From NCBI RefSeq assembly GCF_963855985.1, contig NC_087111.1, positions 9,057,001 to 9,121,000 on the forward strand: DNA of 64,000 nucleotides, given 5' to 3'. The notes beneath the pieces are model-generated. The model ran no database searches. It saw nothing but the letters and a program-made list of their open reading frames with translations, and was not told the origin of the DNA. Source of the stretch: Ostrinia nubilalis. Lineage: Eukaryota > Arthropoda > Insecta > Lepidoptera > Crambidae. Every line of letters starts with the position of its first letter. The first letter of the stretch is position 1. The position numbers and the translations under genes are program-made. Shown piece after piece: positions 1-10,510 of this stretch.

Positions 1-1911
1 TGAAAACATTCTGAGCTCGTCCTGTACTTCTTGTTTGGTTTCCCTCAGGGAGTTTAGTACTTCTTCTGATTCTTCAATTTTACCTGAAAGTTTGAGATTT
101 ATAAATGGTTAGAAATGGCCAAAATAACAATTAACTCTATCAAGTAGGTAAGGTTAACTCCAGTGTCTTGTAGGCAAAGAAAATGTATTATAAGACAAAT
201 CAATATAAGTTCAATTAAGTTATTAAGGATGATTCTATTTGGTGACAGATGTAAGCCCTGAAGCTATCCATGCATGACACTAAGGGCCGACTCCGAGAGG
301 GACCGACCAGAGAGGGATGGTTCTATTACTACCATGGTTCTATCATGGTCCAATGGAATTTTAGACTCGACACCAAACCCCTTTTAAAACTCGTACTTTT
401 TATACACTTTATAGTTAATCTCTTTCCAAACCTAATAAATATCATCTTACCTTTAGAATACAAGAAGTAGGGACTCTCAGGCAAGACTACAACAGTCAAA
501 GCAGATACGATAGTAATGGCGATGTAGACAATATGCAAGTTCAAGTAGTTCAGGAAGGGACCGAAGCTAAACATGCCCACGATGCCGAGCGATCTAAAAA
601 TCTGGATCAACGTTCCCAGTGAGCCCCGTATATTTTTCTGGAAGAATAAAATACAATAGTAAATACTCGAGGAAAAATTTTGTTATTCATAAGTTACTTA
701 GTTTTATTACTTTGCACATTGGAATATAATAGCGTTTTTCATTCTGCCATTTTGAGGTCGTCATTCCATCGAAATAGCCCAGGACTGAACTTTTGAACCA
801 CCAATTGAACTGGTGGAACTTACAATACATTGCTTTTTGTATTCTAGTTTTTTTTTTAAATCTTTTATGATGTGAAATATTGTAGAGCTCTGTAGTTAGA
901 TTGCATTATGATTGATTAAACCCCTTCACAGTAGGTAAACTGTGACAAAACACTTGTAAATCATACCCAAAGATCTGGACTTCCTCTGGGTTCGATTTTC
1001 GGACCGCGAAAGCAAAGGGGCTCTAAAACATCTTACTTTACCCTAACATAAATACACAAACGTAGTAAAAAGTTCTTACATCAGCAATTTCCGCGGTATA
1101 CGTAGAGGCGCTCACATAACTGAAGGCTAAAGACACTCCCTCAATCGACCTGGCCAGCATCAGTGTCCATATCCTGGTCCCGAAGATGAGGAGGATACAC
1201 GCAACCAACTTTGGAAGGTAAACCAGTAATAGACCGTACTTTCTCCCAACACGGTCTACGATTGGTGACCCTATGAGTAGAACTGAAAAAAAGATATAAA
1301 ATATTGTCAGATATGTTGTACCTAATAAATTGTAGAATTCGTAGTTCCCTAGTTGAACATACCACATTATGAATACATCCACCCTTGATGGTTCATCGTT
1401 CATAGCTTACAATAGAGGCAGAGTAGTAAAGTAACTTACTTAATAGTTTACAAAATTAGTATCATCATTCATAGGAACCTGGGTGTGGGTACCTATAGTC
1501 TTAGTTCATCTATCAATAGTTCACAATATTGTATTATTGAAGCGGTCGTGACAGACGTGAAACACAATTTTAGACCTTAGATTCATAATTCATTGTTATG
1601 TTTAAGCTTGCTAATTTTTTTGCTAATTCTACTTTAGCAACTCTCCCGTACACCTCCTCGCGTTCGCCCCATCCGTACTAAACGTGACGTCACGGTTGCC
1701 AGGTGCGCAAATTCGACCGGGTTGTAAATACTTAACTTAATATATTCTTACTCACAAACAATACAAGTCAGTTGTGGAGCCGACACCAGCCAAGTCCCTT
1801 CATCATTGGTTATCAGCTCCGGCAAGACCGTGGAGTTACTGTCCTGCAGCTTCACCAGCACTGGAGATGACCAACCGACGCATAGCCCTGATGCCAAGCT
1901 ACATAGGTCTG
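1..1911 (-). CDS. MFS sugar transporter (Tret1-like), gene A, 5'-proximal coding exons, truncated by left window edge
   Basis: Four exons are visible on the minus strand: 1756-1911 (156 nt), 1080-1282 (203 nt), 451-637 (187 nt) and 1-83 (continues off the window). All have AG/GT borders and compatible phases. The first three lengths match exons 2-4 of the neighbouring transporter exactly, so the genes are tandem duplicates. Seen: GWSSP in the first exon, the sugar-porter signature DRVGRKYG, STYTAEIAD, then RGSLGT and PESPYFLYSK before the cytoplasmic loop. These are hallmarks of insect facilitated trehalose/sugar transporters with 12 membrane helices. The start exon is uncertain; a tiny ATG-containing exon ending at 3003 (ATGGTTG then GTAAGT) has the right phase but weak support. 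Substrate is inferred from family only. Confidence 0.85.
1632..1735. repeat. Dispersed repeat, copy 1 (pair with 6655-6788)
   Basis: This stretch (CCGTACACCTCC, GACGTCACGG, TGCCAGGTGCGCA, CGACCGGGTTGTAAAT) recurs with modest divergence at 6655-6788. Both copies lie in introns of the two transporter genes. No coding potential was recognised. Confidence 0.6.
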
Positions 1912-2096
1912 CTGGAAATTATAATTCATTTATTAGACCAAAAGAACATGATGTTGTGCCCTGAGTGCCCGAGCAACTGCAGGCAGGAGGATTTTATTAA
2001 TGCAGCTGACAACGCCACTCTTGTAGCGGAGTTTCGGGCTGACACTGTGTAGGTTTGTTGTCATAAGGAGAAGAATAACACCAGGGGGCTAACTAC

Positions 2097-2588
2097 GAAA
2101 GGAGTTGTCCCAATTTCGGCCCAGAGGTTGTACGCCATATCAAAAATCAAGAAAAATCTACTGATTAAGGGAAAAATATAAATAACTATATCTAGCATAT
2201 AATTTAGCCGCTCAAAATCAAAAACTATTCATGAATTATCATTCTCAAATGCATACACAAGATGGCGTATGGCGTCAGATAAAAAAAAAAGATGAACCAT
2301 AGACTAACTAAACGTCAGTCGCTGTCAGATTTCATCTGTCACTCTCCACCAAGATACGACTTAATGTCAAAAGTGACAGATGTCATCAAAATGACATTCG
2401 TCCACCATGATGGTTTTTGTGGTTGAGTATTGCTATTTTCTTAACAATCTTTTGTTTTAAGCGAATAAACTAAGCCATTTAAAAGAAATTGAATAATAAG
2501 AAACTGTTGTACATTTAAAAGCCCTTCTTTTTGGTAGGTGTACAGGTTGTGGGCCTAGGCTCCATACATTTTGGGACAACTCCTTTAT
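2097..2588. mobile_element. Non-autonomous element with terminal inverted repeats
   Basis: The left end GGAGTTGTCCCAA is matched in inverted orientation by TTGGGACAACTCC at the right end, and further inverted similarity (GGCCCAGAGG against CCTAGGCTCC) continues inwards. No transposase is visible, so a MITE-like element of about 490 bp is the simplest reading. Confidence 0.5.
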
Positions 2589-3002
2589 GCTGTTTAAGTA
2601 GTTTCGGGCTATCTGTCGCCATCTGTGGCATCTAGCTTTGGTTGAGAGAAACTCGGAGAACATCACAAACTTCGGATACGTTTTTTGGAGTAGCCCTTCA
2701 CTCTGCAGGACTTGAGGTTCCGGTAAAGCTACCGACAGAACCACCCTTTACTCTTCCCGTGGATGTCGTAATAGGCAAAATAATTAAGGGACAATAAAAT
2801 TATGCGAACATTATGCAAGCTAGCGTGGAGAGTGTTGGCCAAATCCTCCACTTGCCTCTGGTAAATTGAGGATAGTCATGCTCCTGCAGTGGATGAGACT
2901 AATTAAATGGATGATAATAAGTAAAGTAGGTAGGTACTTTTACGTCCTACGTAATTTTAATGAGAAAGTCGTTCGAATAAAGTAATAAAAATATTAACTT
3001 AC

Positions 3003-3009
3003 CAACCAT
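3003..3009 (-). CDS. Possible tiny first coding exon of sugar transporter gene A
   Basis: On the minus strand ATG GTT G is followed directly by a consensus donor GTAAGT, leaving one nucleotide over, which is the phase required by the acceptor at 1911. The corresponding first exon of gene B also ends in a short MV-containing peptide with one base over. A seven-base match is easy to get by chance, so this is only a candidate. Confidence 0.2.
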
Positions 3010-4078
3010 AACATAAATACATTGTCGCACTTTAGATGATAGCGAACAAAATAGTTTCATTATTAATCTGAAAAAGTTATTTTTTTTGTAGCAAATTTTT
3101 GGGACCTACAATACAACCCTTAAAACTCGATTCAATCTCAGATTATTCCCTGAGCTGTCTAAATTCAAACGATCAACACTTCAAAAGCCTTAACCTATTC
3201 TTGAAATTGAGTAATATTTTGAGTTTCGTTCTGATACACACACTCTACCCTGCTAGATTTGTAATTACATTTCACTGTGTACCTAGTACAAAATACCTAG
3301 TTCACTAAAGTGTCGTTACAATATGCTTTTGTTGTATAATTTATCTTTATTGTTATACCACGCACATGTGACGGTGTGAACAAAAGTCGAATGCGAAGTT
3401 CTTCTTTAGGTATTGTAGTTACAGCCAAAACAGCATTAAAATGCACGTCACGTATATCCGTGAAAAGGCGTAACGAAAATTTCTTTTATCAGTCTCGCCA
3501 AGGTTGACTCTACTAGTAGTTAGAATATACCATGTCCTTATTTTTATACACCAAAGTAACTGCCCCACAGCCGTTGTAATCTTTCTCTGATCACTAAACT
3601 ATCCTGTCCATTGATCGCTGTTTTCTCTGTCCAATTGCGATGTCATCGCGTCACTTTCTTCTTGGTCGTCTTCTAAGACAATTTTTCTTTTATATTTAAC
3701 TTTTATTTGTGTAAAATATTACTCAAAATAACTATTTTCAAACACGACCGTATTCGTAGCGAATGTGAATTTGACTTTCAAATGTTTTAATTTGATCAAA
3801 TGGCAGAGCACACGGAACGATAATAAAATAAAGAAAAAACAGAAGATAACTTGTTTTTTCAAGTTCGTAACGACTTGTTTGACATCTTTTTGCACTAAAA
3901 TAACAGCATCATTTATAACACAATATACGTGAGTTCAAAATCAGCAAAGTGGGAGTCGTACCCATACAGAAAGGGTTTCGCAGAGATGTTCTATTAGCAT
4001 TAACACGGGACTATTCCCACCTCTCGTTCCCACCGCTGCAACTCCTATGTAGCCCAGGATCTACAGCTTGCCCGCCAT

Positions 4079-4123
4079 AAATTGTACCGGGGGAAAGTGA
4101 ATAACTTTCCCCCGGCACAATTT
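4079..4123. other. 20-bp hairpin next to a candidate poly(A) signal
   Basis: Two 20-base arms (4079-4098 and 4104-4123) are complementary with a single non-Watson-Crick position and a 5-base loop. The core is GGGGGAAAGT against ACTTTCCCCC. On the minus strand AATAAA (4127-4122) overlaps the outer base of the stem, about 275 bases after the stop codon of transporter gene B. Confidence 0.6.
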
Positions 4124-4401
4124 TATTTCCTTCCTTCTATTAGCATTAGCAAAAATGCTAATAAAACACCAGAGGCGACAATAAGATGTTTAGAAAGACA
4201 TCTGACCGCCTTATTGAGAATTTGAGATACCTAGTTTAAGATGCAGGAAAATTTTAGATAGATAGCTTTTTATCCCGGTTTTTGAAAGAGAGTCGTGATA
4301 GTAGTAGGTGTGTGTGTAGTGTATATGAAAGATCGAAATTCACACGGGCGAATCCACAGGCAAAAGCTAGAAAAAAATAAAAACAACCAAATCTGGTTTA
4401 A

Positions 4402-7400
4402 CTATATGTCTCTTCCCAAAGTCTTCTGGATTTCAGAGAAAGTTTTCCCTTTAGTTTCAGGTATACAAAACGTAATAAACAGTCCTCCAAAGATGCACAC
4501 GACTCCGAAGCCCAAATATGTCACTGCCGGTCCCACTGCATCCAGTACTGCAGTCAAGTATTTTGAAGTAAGGAATAATACAATGGAGCTAGTACAGGAC
4601 CCAATAGACACCCCTAAAGCTCTCGCAGGTCCCTCAAATAATTCAGATATTACAGCGTAGAATAGTGATCCTTGTCCTGAAATGAAAGAAATACCTAATT
4701 GACAAATACATAGGCCATTTTATTTACAGACTTGAGGGATAATTTTCCTAAATCGTGGAAACATTTATTGTTACGAAAATTTTATTTATGGATTGATATC
4801 CATAAATAATATCCAAATTGATATTTGTGATCATGTTTAAGGGGTTTTACGATACAGATTTTTTTCCAAGATCAAATAGCTCGCGCGTGTTTTTAGCGTG
4901 GAACCGTAATTTTTACATTTAGTAGCTTTATTTAAAGAATTTATAGTTTCTCAGTTGAAGTTCAAGGAGATAATTATTATTCTCTTACCAGCACTGTCGC
5001 ACCAAACGATCAAGACCAAGCATATGATGGGTATGTAGTTGATAAAGGCATACATGTCTTTGGTATTACTACTGATGTAGAAGTAAGCGCCAAAACCAAC
5101 CTGTAAAATACAAGGTCTATTTTAAATTCGCCTGGCTAGCTACCACCATCTTACCTAAGTCTGTCGCCATAACAACAATGTTAGCAGCATTTGTTTCGAC
5201 AGTTGATGGTAAGATAGCCAGTTCCTCTGTGGTTGAGGATTCCGAGTGAAGCTCGCTTCCACTTTCGCTCTGATCATCACTTTCCATCAGGTGAGATGCA
5301 GGTTAAGAGCTTCCTCTTTGTGGATAAAAAAAGAACTAGCTGCATTCTTATTATCTAAACAATAATGACTTGGACCTTTTCTTAATGAAAGTTATTAATT
5401 ATGCAATTAATTTATCTGTCTGTAAACATGATAAATTCGAACCTGTAAGCCAGCTGTCTGAAATCTCACTAAATTAAAATTCTTACCATTCCAATAGTCA
5501 TTCCAAAATACGTCCAAATCAAAATAGGTTTCCTTCCAAACCTATCTGTGATGCTTGCGGTCATAAAGGCACCCACCAACTTAATGAGACCTATCACAGC
5601 TGATGCTAGCTCAGTACTAATATTCATCTTAGTTGACTGGAGTATTGGTTGCAGATACAATGTTATAGTGCACGCTCCCGTTAATTGATCGAAAGTACTG
5701 AATATGATCACCAGGAGAATCGTTTTTAAAAAAATAAAGTCTCTCAACAAACTTAGCTTCTTGACATTTTTGTCAGATTTTGTAATATCGTACTCTGCTA
5801 TTTCTTGCTTTGCCAGCGTTTCTGAACCTCGCAATGATGTCAAGTTTTTCAGGGCTTCGTGGCTTCGGCCTGGAAATGTTTGAAATACAGTAATAATAAG
5901 TAGAGTTTACTATAATAATCTTAGATCTATCTCACTCGGCATTAAGACCTCTGAAGCTGCATCTGCTCCACAAGATGGGCCTAACTACGGACGCTGTCGA
6001 GCATGTAGAAATGCGAAGTGCATGAAGCACCTACTGTGCGAATGCGACGCGCTAGCGAGAAATAGGATGGGTCTCAGGTCCCTCTCACACAAGCACTTCA
6101 TTTGCTTTATGGATAGGATTTTTGCAGATGAGAGGGGAATAAAGGTAAAGGGAAAGACAAAAGATCCCAATGGGTCGACGTGCACTGCGCTCATGCGCGG
6201 TTCTGAATAAGAAAAAGAAGAGAACCAGTAACTTAGCCTACCTACCCACATACTGTGGGTCCTATTTAAGTCTTAAAATAATATTTTGTTTTCTTTCTTT
6301 TTTCTTTACCACCTAAGTATTTGTTAATTGAATCTGCATCATCATTTAACCGTCTATGGTTCTTCTTTTCTGAATGCATAAAATATAATCGTTTATTAAT
6401 TACCTTTTGAATGCAAGTAATAAGGACTTTCGGGCAAGAACAATATTGGCACTGTTGTGAGCACAGCAAAAGTGGCGTATACTACATTCAGGGACAAATA
6501 TGAGACAAATGGTCCCACAGCCAACATTAGAGTGGCACCAATACAAACGGATATTTGTATTATAGTTCCTAGGGATCCCCGGATTTCTTTCTGAAATAGA
6601 AACACTTAAGTATTATGTCATCTTTATACAATCCGATCGATCAAGCTTACTGCGCACCTCGCTGGAATGTGACTCTCCTTCCCACTTACCCGCACACCTC
6701 CCTGCGTTCACCCCTTCCGTACCGGAGTGTAGATATGACGTCACGGCTGCCAGGTGCGCAGTTTACTCGACCGGGTTGTAAATTAATAGGATGTCCATTA
6801 ATGAACTTATAGGTTTCTTAAACAACCAATAGCCATATAGTGCCGCAAAAGAAAGCAATTTAACAAAAGGTGTACTGCAAGGTACTATAATAGGACCACT
6901 TTTATGACTGCAAAATTTATAGATACAACGAATAGCAACATTGTTGCATGTAATAACAAAGTTTTCTGCTGAAATCGTTATTCTAGATAACCAACAGTAA
7001 ACGAATATAGCGAATTGCTTTCAAAATTACTTTAAATAACCAAAAAAATCGAACTTCTTAAGGCAGAAATCGGACCCACGATCTTCCGCTTGCCGGGCGA
7101 CTCTCCCATCTGACACTAGATGAACCAGTCGAAATTTTCAAGTGTAATAATTATACACTGTTGCGACCAGCGTTGATGGCTTTCAATTTGTCATAATATG
7201 AGGCTGTAGTATTAGAAATGTAATGTAGGTAGTAAGATATTATCAAGGAAAAGTTACTTACGCTAGCAATCTCAGCAGCATAAGTCGGAGCCACATTAAA
7301 GCTCATAGCCATAGACAATCCCACCAAGATTCTAGCTAGGAACAACAGCCAGACTTTCCTTGCGAAGACCATGGTCAGGCCTCCCATGATGAGCGGCACC

Positions 7401-9603
7401 ATAGCTAGGATTGCGCTGTACCTTCTACCTAGATTATCCAGTAACATTGGAACTACGAAGACAGCTGTAAAATAAAACAAGCAGGTAGTTACTGGTACAG
7501 TCAGTCAAAATGGTTCGTGATACCCAAAGTGGCCAAAAGTTGACAACACAACTTTATCGTGTTAACTTTTTGGCAACTTTGGGTGTCACGAACTATTTGA
7601 CGCTGACTGTACATTAAATTAGTTAAAAAAGTTACATAAGTAACGGAGTTTGATGCAATCTATAGTCTGGTCCGCGAGCACGTAGAATTTTGTTCAATGA
7701 CCTCTAGCTACCCATCCTTATCGCTCGCGCGTAATTATTATGTTGCTATCGCGCTCGCACACTCACTGCGGGCGCCCGTCGTACAGTCGCGAAAGCAATA
7801 TAATTACGCGCGAGCGATAAGGATGGGTAGCTAGGGGTCATTGGACAAAATTCTACGTGCTCACGGACCGGGCTTTAGACTGTAAAGGTTCGGCTAAACC
7901 AACGCGTGTGCTTTAGTCAGTTCCGAATAGCACAAATAGATGGCGCTCTCCATAATTAGCTCGCGATATTGTATAATTTAATCCTTCTGCCCATGCTACC
8001 AGTTGACACTGAAAAAGCTTTTCTAAACTAGAAGAGATCCCCTGAATATTACTTTCCTATCACGGGTATTTTTTACTCACGCATAATCAGACTATAGGTA
8101 TACTTACATTTTCAATTCAATTATAAGTAACTACTATTCCACAGTATTAATTTAAAGTTTGCATACCGAAAGTGCACGTCAAAAACACAGTAGACACGAT
8201 CCAAGACATATCGCTACTCGACACGGGCTCGTCGAACCCTGACTCCGTGACATTCGCCAACTTCACCAGGATCGGAGAGGACCAGCCCAGGGTCATCCCT
8301 GCGCTGAGCATGCTGAGGTTTACTGGAAACCAAAATAAAAATATTGTTATAAATAACTTGAAAAATTCGAACTGCCTAAGGCGGGAATTGAACTCTTGCT
8401 TGCCGGGGACTGCTCTTCTAACTGAGCTACTTAGACACGGGATGAACCCGTCGAAATTTTCAAGTTTATTACGCTGTTATGGACGCGTTTAAAATAAAGG
8501 TTCTATCGTTTCAGCCAAATGACATCCACTGCTAGACAAAGGCCTCCCCCAAGGATTTCCATAACGACCGGTCCTGTGCTGCCTGTCCAGGATGCGGGCA
8601 GCGCAAGACCGTACATTGTGGAAAACCTTGGGGGAGGCCTTTGTTCAGCGGTGGACGTCAATTGGCACTCACCTATTTGTCCTACTTTGCAGTTATCTAC
8701 ATTATTTTATTTTGCAAATCATGAGTATAAATAGCCTTTTACGTGTTATTATTTGTTACTAGGTATTTTATTTACCTACCTAATAAAGAAAACTTTCATT
8801 GCACAGATGGTTAAAAGATGTTTTTCTACAGGTTTATTAGGTTCAGGTCAGATTTTTACAATCACCATGTCACTGACCCATGCAATAATGTAACACAACT
8901 TGCACAAGTGTCGATTCCATTAGGTATAATAATATGGTTATAGTAGGTAAGTCAACAAGAATAATCTATAAATAATATCTATTTATGTACAACAATATAC
9001 GTTAATAAACTATCTGAATAGAATAGGTAGCATGATTGGCTTTATAATTATTTAGGGAGTAGCGACGGCAGTGGGAAAACCTTGGATTTAGTGTGTTCGA
9101 GTTCCATAATTTATTTCTCATAACACCTATAGAGTATTTTTGAGGTTTTTGCCTACAGCCCCGACTCTGCAGCGATGGCCAGACGGATTAAGGAGGCATG
9201 CTTGTACCCCGAACCCAAATCTATGGTATCTCAAGGTATCTGCGCTGTTCTAGTTTTCAATTTCCATAGGTACATATAGCAAAAAGTTTACCATACCTTA
9301 ACGAAAACGATATTTTTTCGTGCTCAGAGTTCGTATTACGTACACCCAAAGAAAGAGTGGTCTTATACTCGACTCTACCGGAACCACTTAGCGACTTGGT
9401 CCCCCATCTGTACCCCCTTAGGAATCGCGTCTTAGTGAACACCTTCGTTCTAAAAGGACTTACATTAGCCTAGCATTTGTGCTTTCTGAGATTTCGTGAT
9501 GTGTGAGTCAGTCAGTGACCTTTCGCTTTTATAATCTAGATTTAGAAAACTCACCTGTTATAACCATTGCGTATTGTTGTAAGTGCGGCCTTAATTTTAA
9601 CAT
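4402..9603 (-). CDS. MFS sugar transporter (facilitated trehalose transporter Tret1-like), gene B, complete
   Basis: Seven minus-strand exons: 9555-9603, 8167-8322, 7262-7464, 6404-6590, 5487-5869, 4989-5100 and 4402-4676 (49+156+203+187+383+112+275 = 1,365 nt, 454 aa plus TAG). Every junction has GT/AG and compatible phase. Family motifs appear in order: GWSSP after helix 1, DNLGRRYS in the loop 2-3 signature, PTYAAEIAS, RGSLGT, PESPYYLHSK, a long central cytoplasmic loop, DRFGRKPIL, and the C-terminal PETKGKT followed by SEIQ. Length and helix pattern fit a normal 12-helix sugar porter of the plasma membrane. Introns carry MITEs and SINE pieces. A minus-strand AATAAA lies at 4122-4127 and is a candidate polyadenylation signal. 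The sugar transported cannot be told from sequence alone. Confidence 0.92.
5130..5340 (+). mobile_element. SINE body fragment
   Basis: The text from CTTACCTAAGTCTGTCGCC through GATCATCACTTTCCATCAGG to TTTGTGGATA matches the body of the tRNA-headed SINE at 13313-13610. The tRNA-like head is missing here, so this is a truncated copy. Confidence 0.55.
6655..6788. repeat. Dispersed repeat, copy 2 (pair with 1632-1735)
   Basis: Second and slightly longer copy of the same family, ending in the same CGACCGGGTTGTAAAT box. It lies between exons 3 and 4 of transporter gene B. Confidence 0.6.
7040..7145 (-). mobile_element. tRNA-like palindromic element, degenerate copy
   Basis: Same family as 8345-8480 and 53712-53835. 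Recognisable blocks are AAGGCAGAAATCGGACCCACGA, shortened here to the tRNA T-arm-like box, and TCGAAATTTTCAAGT at the end. The acceptor stem no longer pairs well, so it is not a functional tRNA gene. Confidence 0.5.
7497..7612. mobile_element. Palindromic MITE
   Basis: The first half (GTACAGTCAGTCAAAATGG, then TCGTGATACCCAAAGT) is the inverted complement of the second half (ACTTTGGGTGTCACGA, CTGACTGTAC). About 116 bp folds on itself almost entirely. No ORF. Confidence 0.75.
7664..7881. mobile_element. Palindromic MITE family P, copy 1
   Basis: Ends AGTCTGGTCCGCGAGCACGT and its inverted complement enclose GCTACCCATCCTTATCGCTC, also inverted at the other side. Related copies lie at 38838-39050, 39304-39517, 39768-39942, 41067-41210 and 59127-59341. 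This one sits in an intron of transporter gene B. Confidence 0.8.
8345..8480 (-). mobile_element. tRNA-like sequence inside a palindromic element
   Basis: On the minus strand GTCTAAGTAGCTCAGTTAGA (D-arm region) is followed about 40 bases later by GTTCAATTCCCGCCTTAGGC (T-arm and 3' acceptor strand). The acceptor stem GTCTAAG pairs with CTTAGGC. The unit is bracketed by AACTTGAAAATTTCGA and its inverted complement. The anticodon arm is damaged, so I read it as a tRNA-derived transposable element. Confidence 0.55.
8517..8664. repeat. Inverted pair of retrotransposon tails
   Basis: AAAGGCCTCCCCCAAGGATT near the left end is answered by AACCTTGGGGGAGGCCTTTG in inverted orientation near the right end, with CGTCCAC-type boxes outside. 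Two head-to-head copies of the common lepidopteran non-LTR tail are the likely origin. Confidence 0.6.
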
Positions 9604-9965
9604 TATAACACTTTTAATTAAATTACTTTAAATAAATGGCTGATATTGTTAACTATTTTTAAATTAAATAACAATATTAGAACATTAACAAAGTAAGGAA
9701 TAGAAAAATCTATTTTAAGTACGCGTGTTTCTACATACGTTACAAACGGAATAATAATAAAAATATACTTACTTAGCTGTAAATTGTTTATTAGAAGATA
9801 ATAATATTGTACTGTTTTTAGTCTAGCTACGTAGTTAATAGAGTTGTTAAGTTGCCTACTAAGTAAGTACTTTATTGCTTTTTGTAGAGGTTTTACCTAA
9901 TATAAAGTTATACCTAAAACTATTATTTCGTTCATCACAGCATTTACTTAGAAAATCACACGCCA

Positions 9966-10108
9966 TTTTAGCCACGATAGCCGAAAGGAAAATGGGTGGG
10001 ACTGTCCGACTCGAGATCCGTGGAATGCGGGTTCGAATCCCACCACTCGACTATTGTGGTGAGCCCACTCGTAACACAAGCTTTATTTAGCTTAACACTA
10101 GGAGCTAG
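9966..10108 (+). mobile_element. tRNA-derived SINE
   Basis: Starts AGCCACGATAGCC and contains GGGTTCGAATCCCACC, an RNA polymerase III box-B type sequence. It continues with the shared body TTGTGGTGAGCCCACTCGTA and a tail in TTTAGCTTAACAC. Related copies are at 19533-19690 (+) and 55630-55785 (-). Confidence 0.75.
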
Positions 10109-10171
10109 CGGGACTATTAGTAATTTGTGCAATACAAATTGCTAATAATCTTTAAAAAAGCAAATAAAATA

Positions 10172-10220
10172 CATACGGGTCGAATTGAGAACCTCCTCCT
10201 TTTTTTGAAGTCGGTTGAAA
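10172..10220. repeat. Solo end of a TIR transposon family (GAAGTCGGTT)
   Basis: CATACGGGTCGAATTGAGAA followed by CCTCCTCC and TGAAGTCGGTTGAAAA is identical in arrangement to 11271-11320 and 11322-11372, which are the end of a longer element beginning near 10905. Confidence 0.6.
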
Positions 10221-10510
10221 AGCTGCGCCAATAGATTTTGGAATTTCTTTCAAATATTAAAATCAAAATCAAAATCAAAAAATATTTATTCAGTTTAGAC
10301 CACAAGTGGCACTTATGATATTATGACCTAGGTAGGTAATACCTCTTTGGTAGATCTGAAATAACTTTATTGATCTGTGAATTTACTTTCTGATTGTTGT
10401 TCTTTGTGTTGTTCTCTCAAAATTGACATAATTTTAACACAACAAAAATGTAATTTTATAAATTTCAACAGTTTATTTAGTTTTTCGATGCTAAATTCTA
10501 GTTTTACGCG

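Larger units (their letters stand above)
9604..10510. other. Intergenic region between divergent transporter gene B and OTC-like gene
   Basis: The two genes are transcribed away from each other from this 0.9-kb stretch, so their promoters should lie here. Apart from a SINE (9966-10108) and a transposon end (10172-10220) it is plain AT-rich DNA; no TATA box or initiator could be chosen with confidence. Confidence 0.5.
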
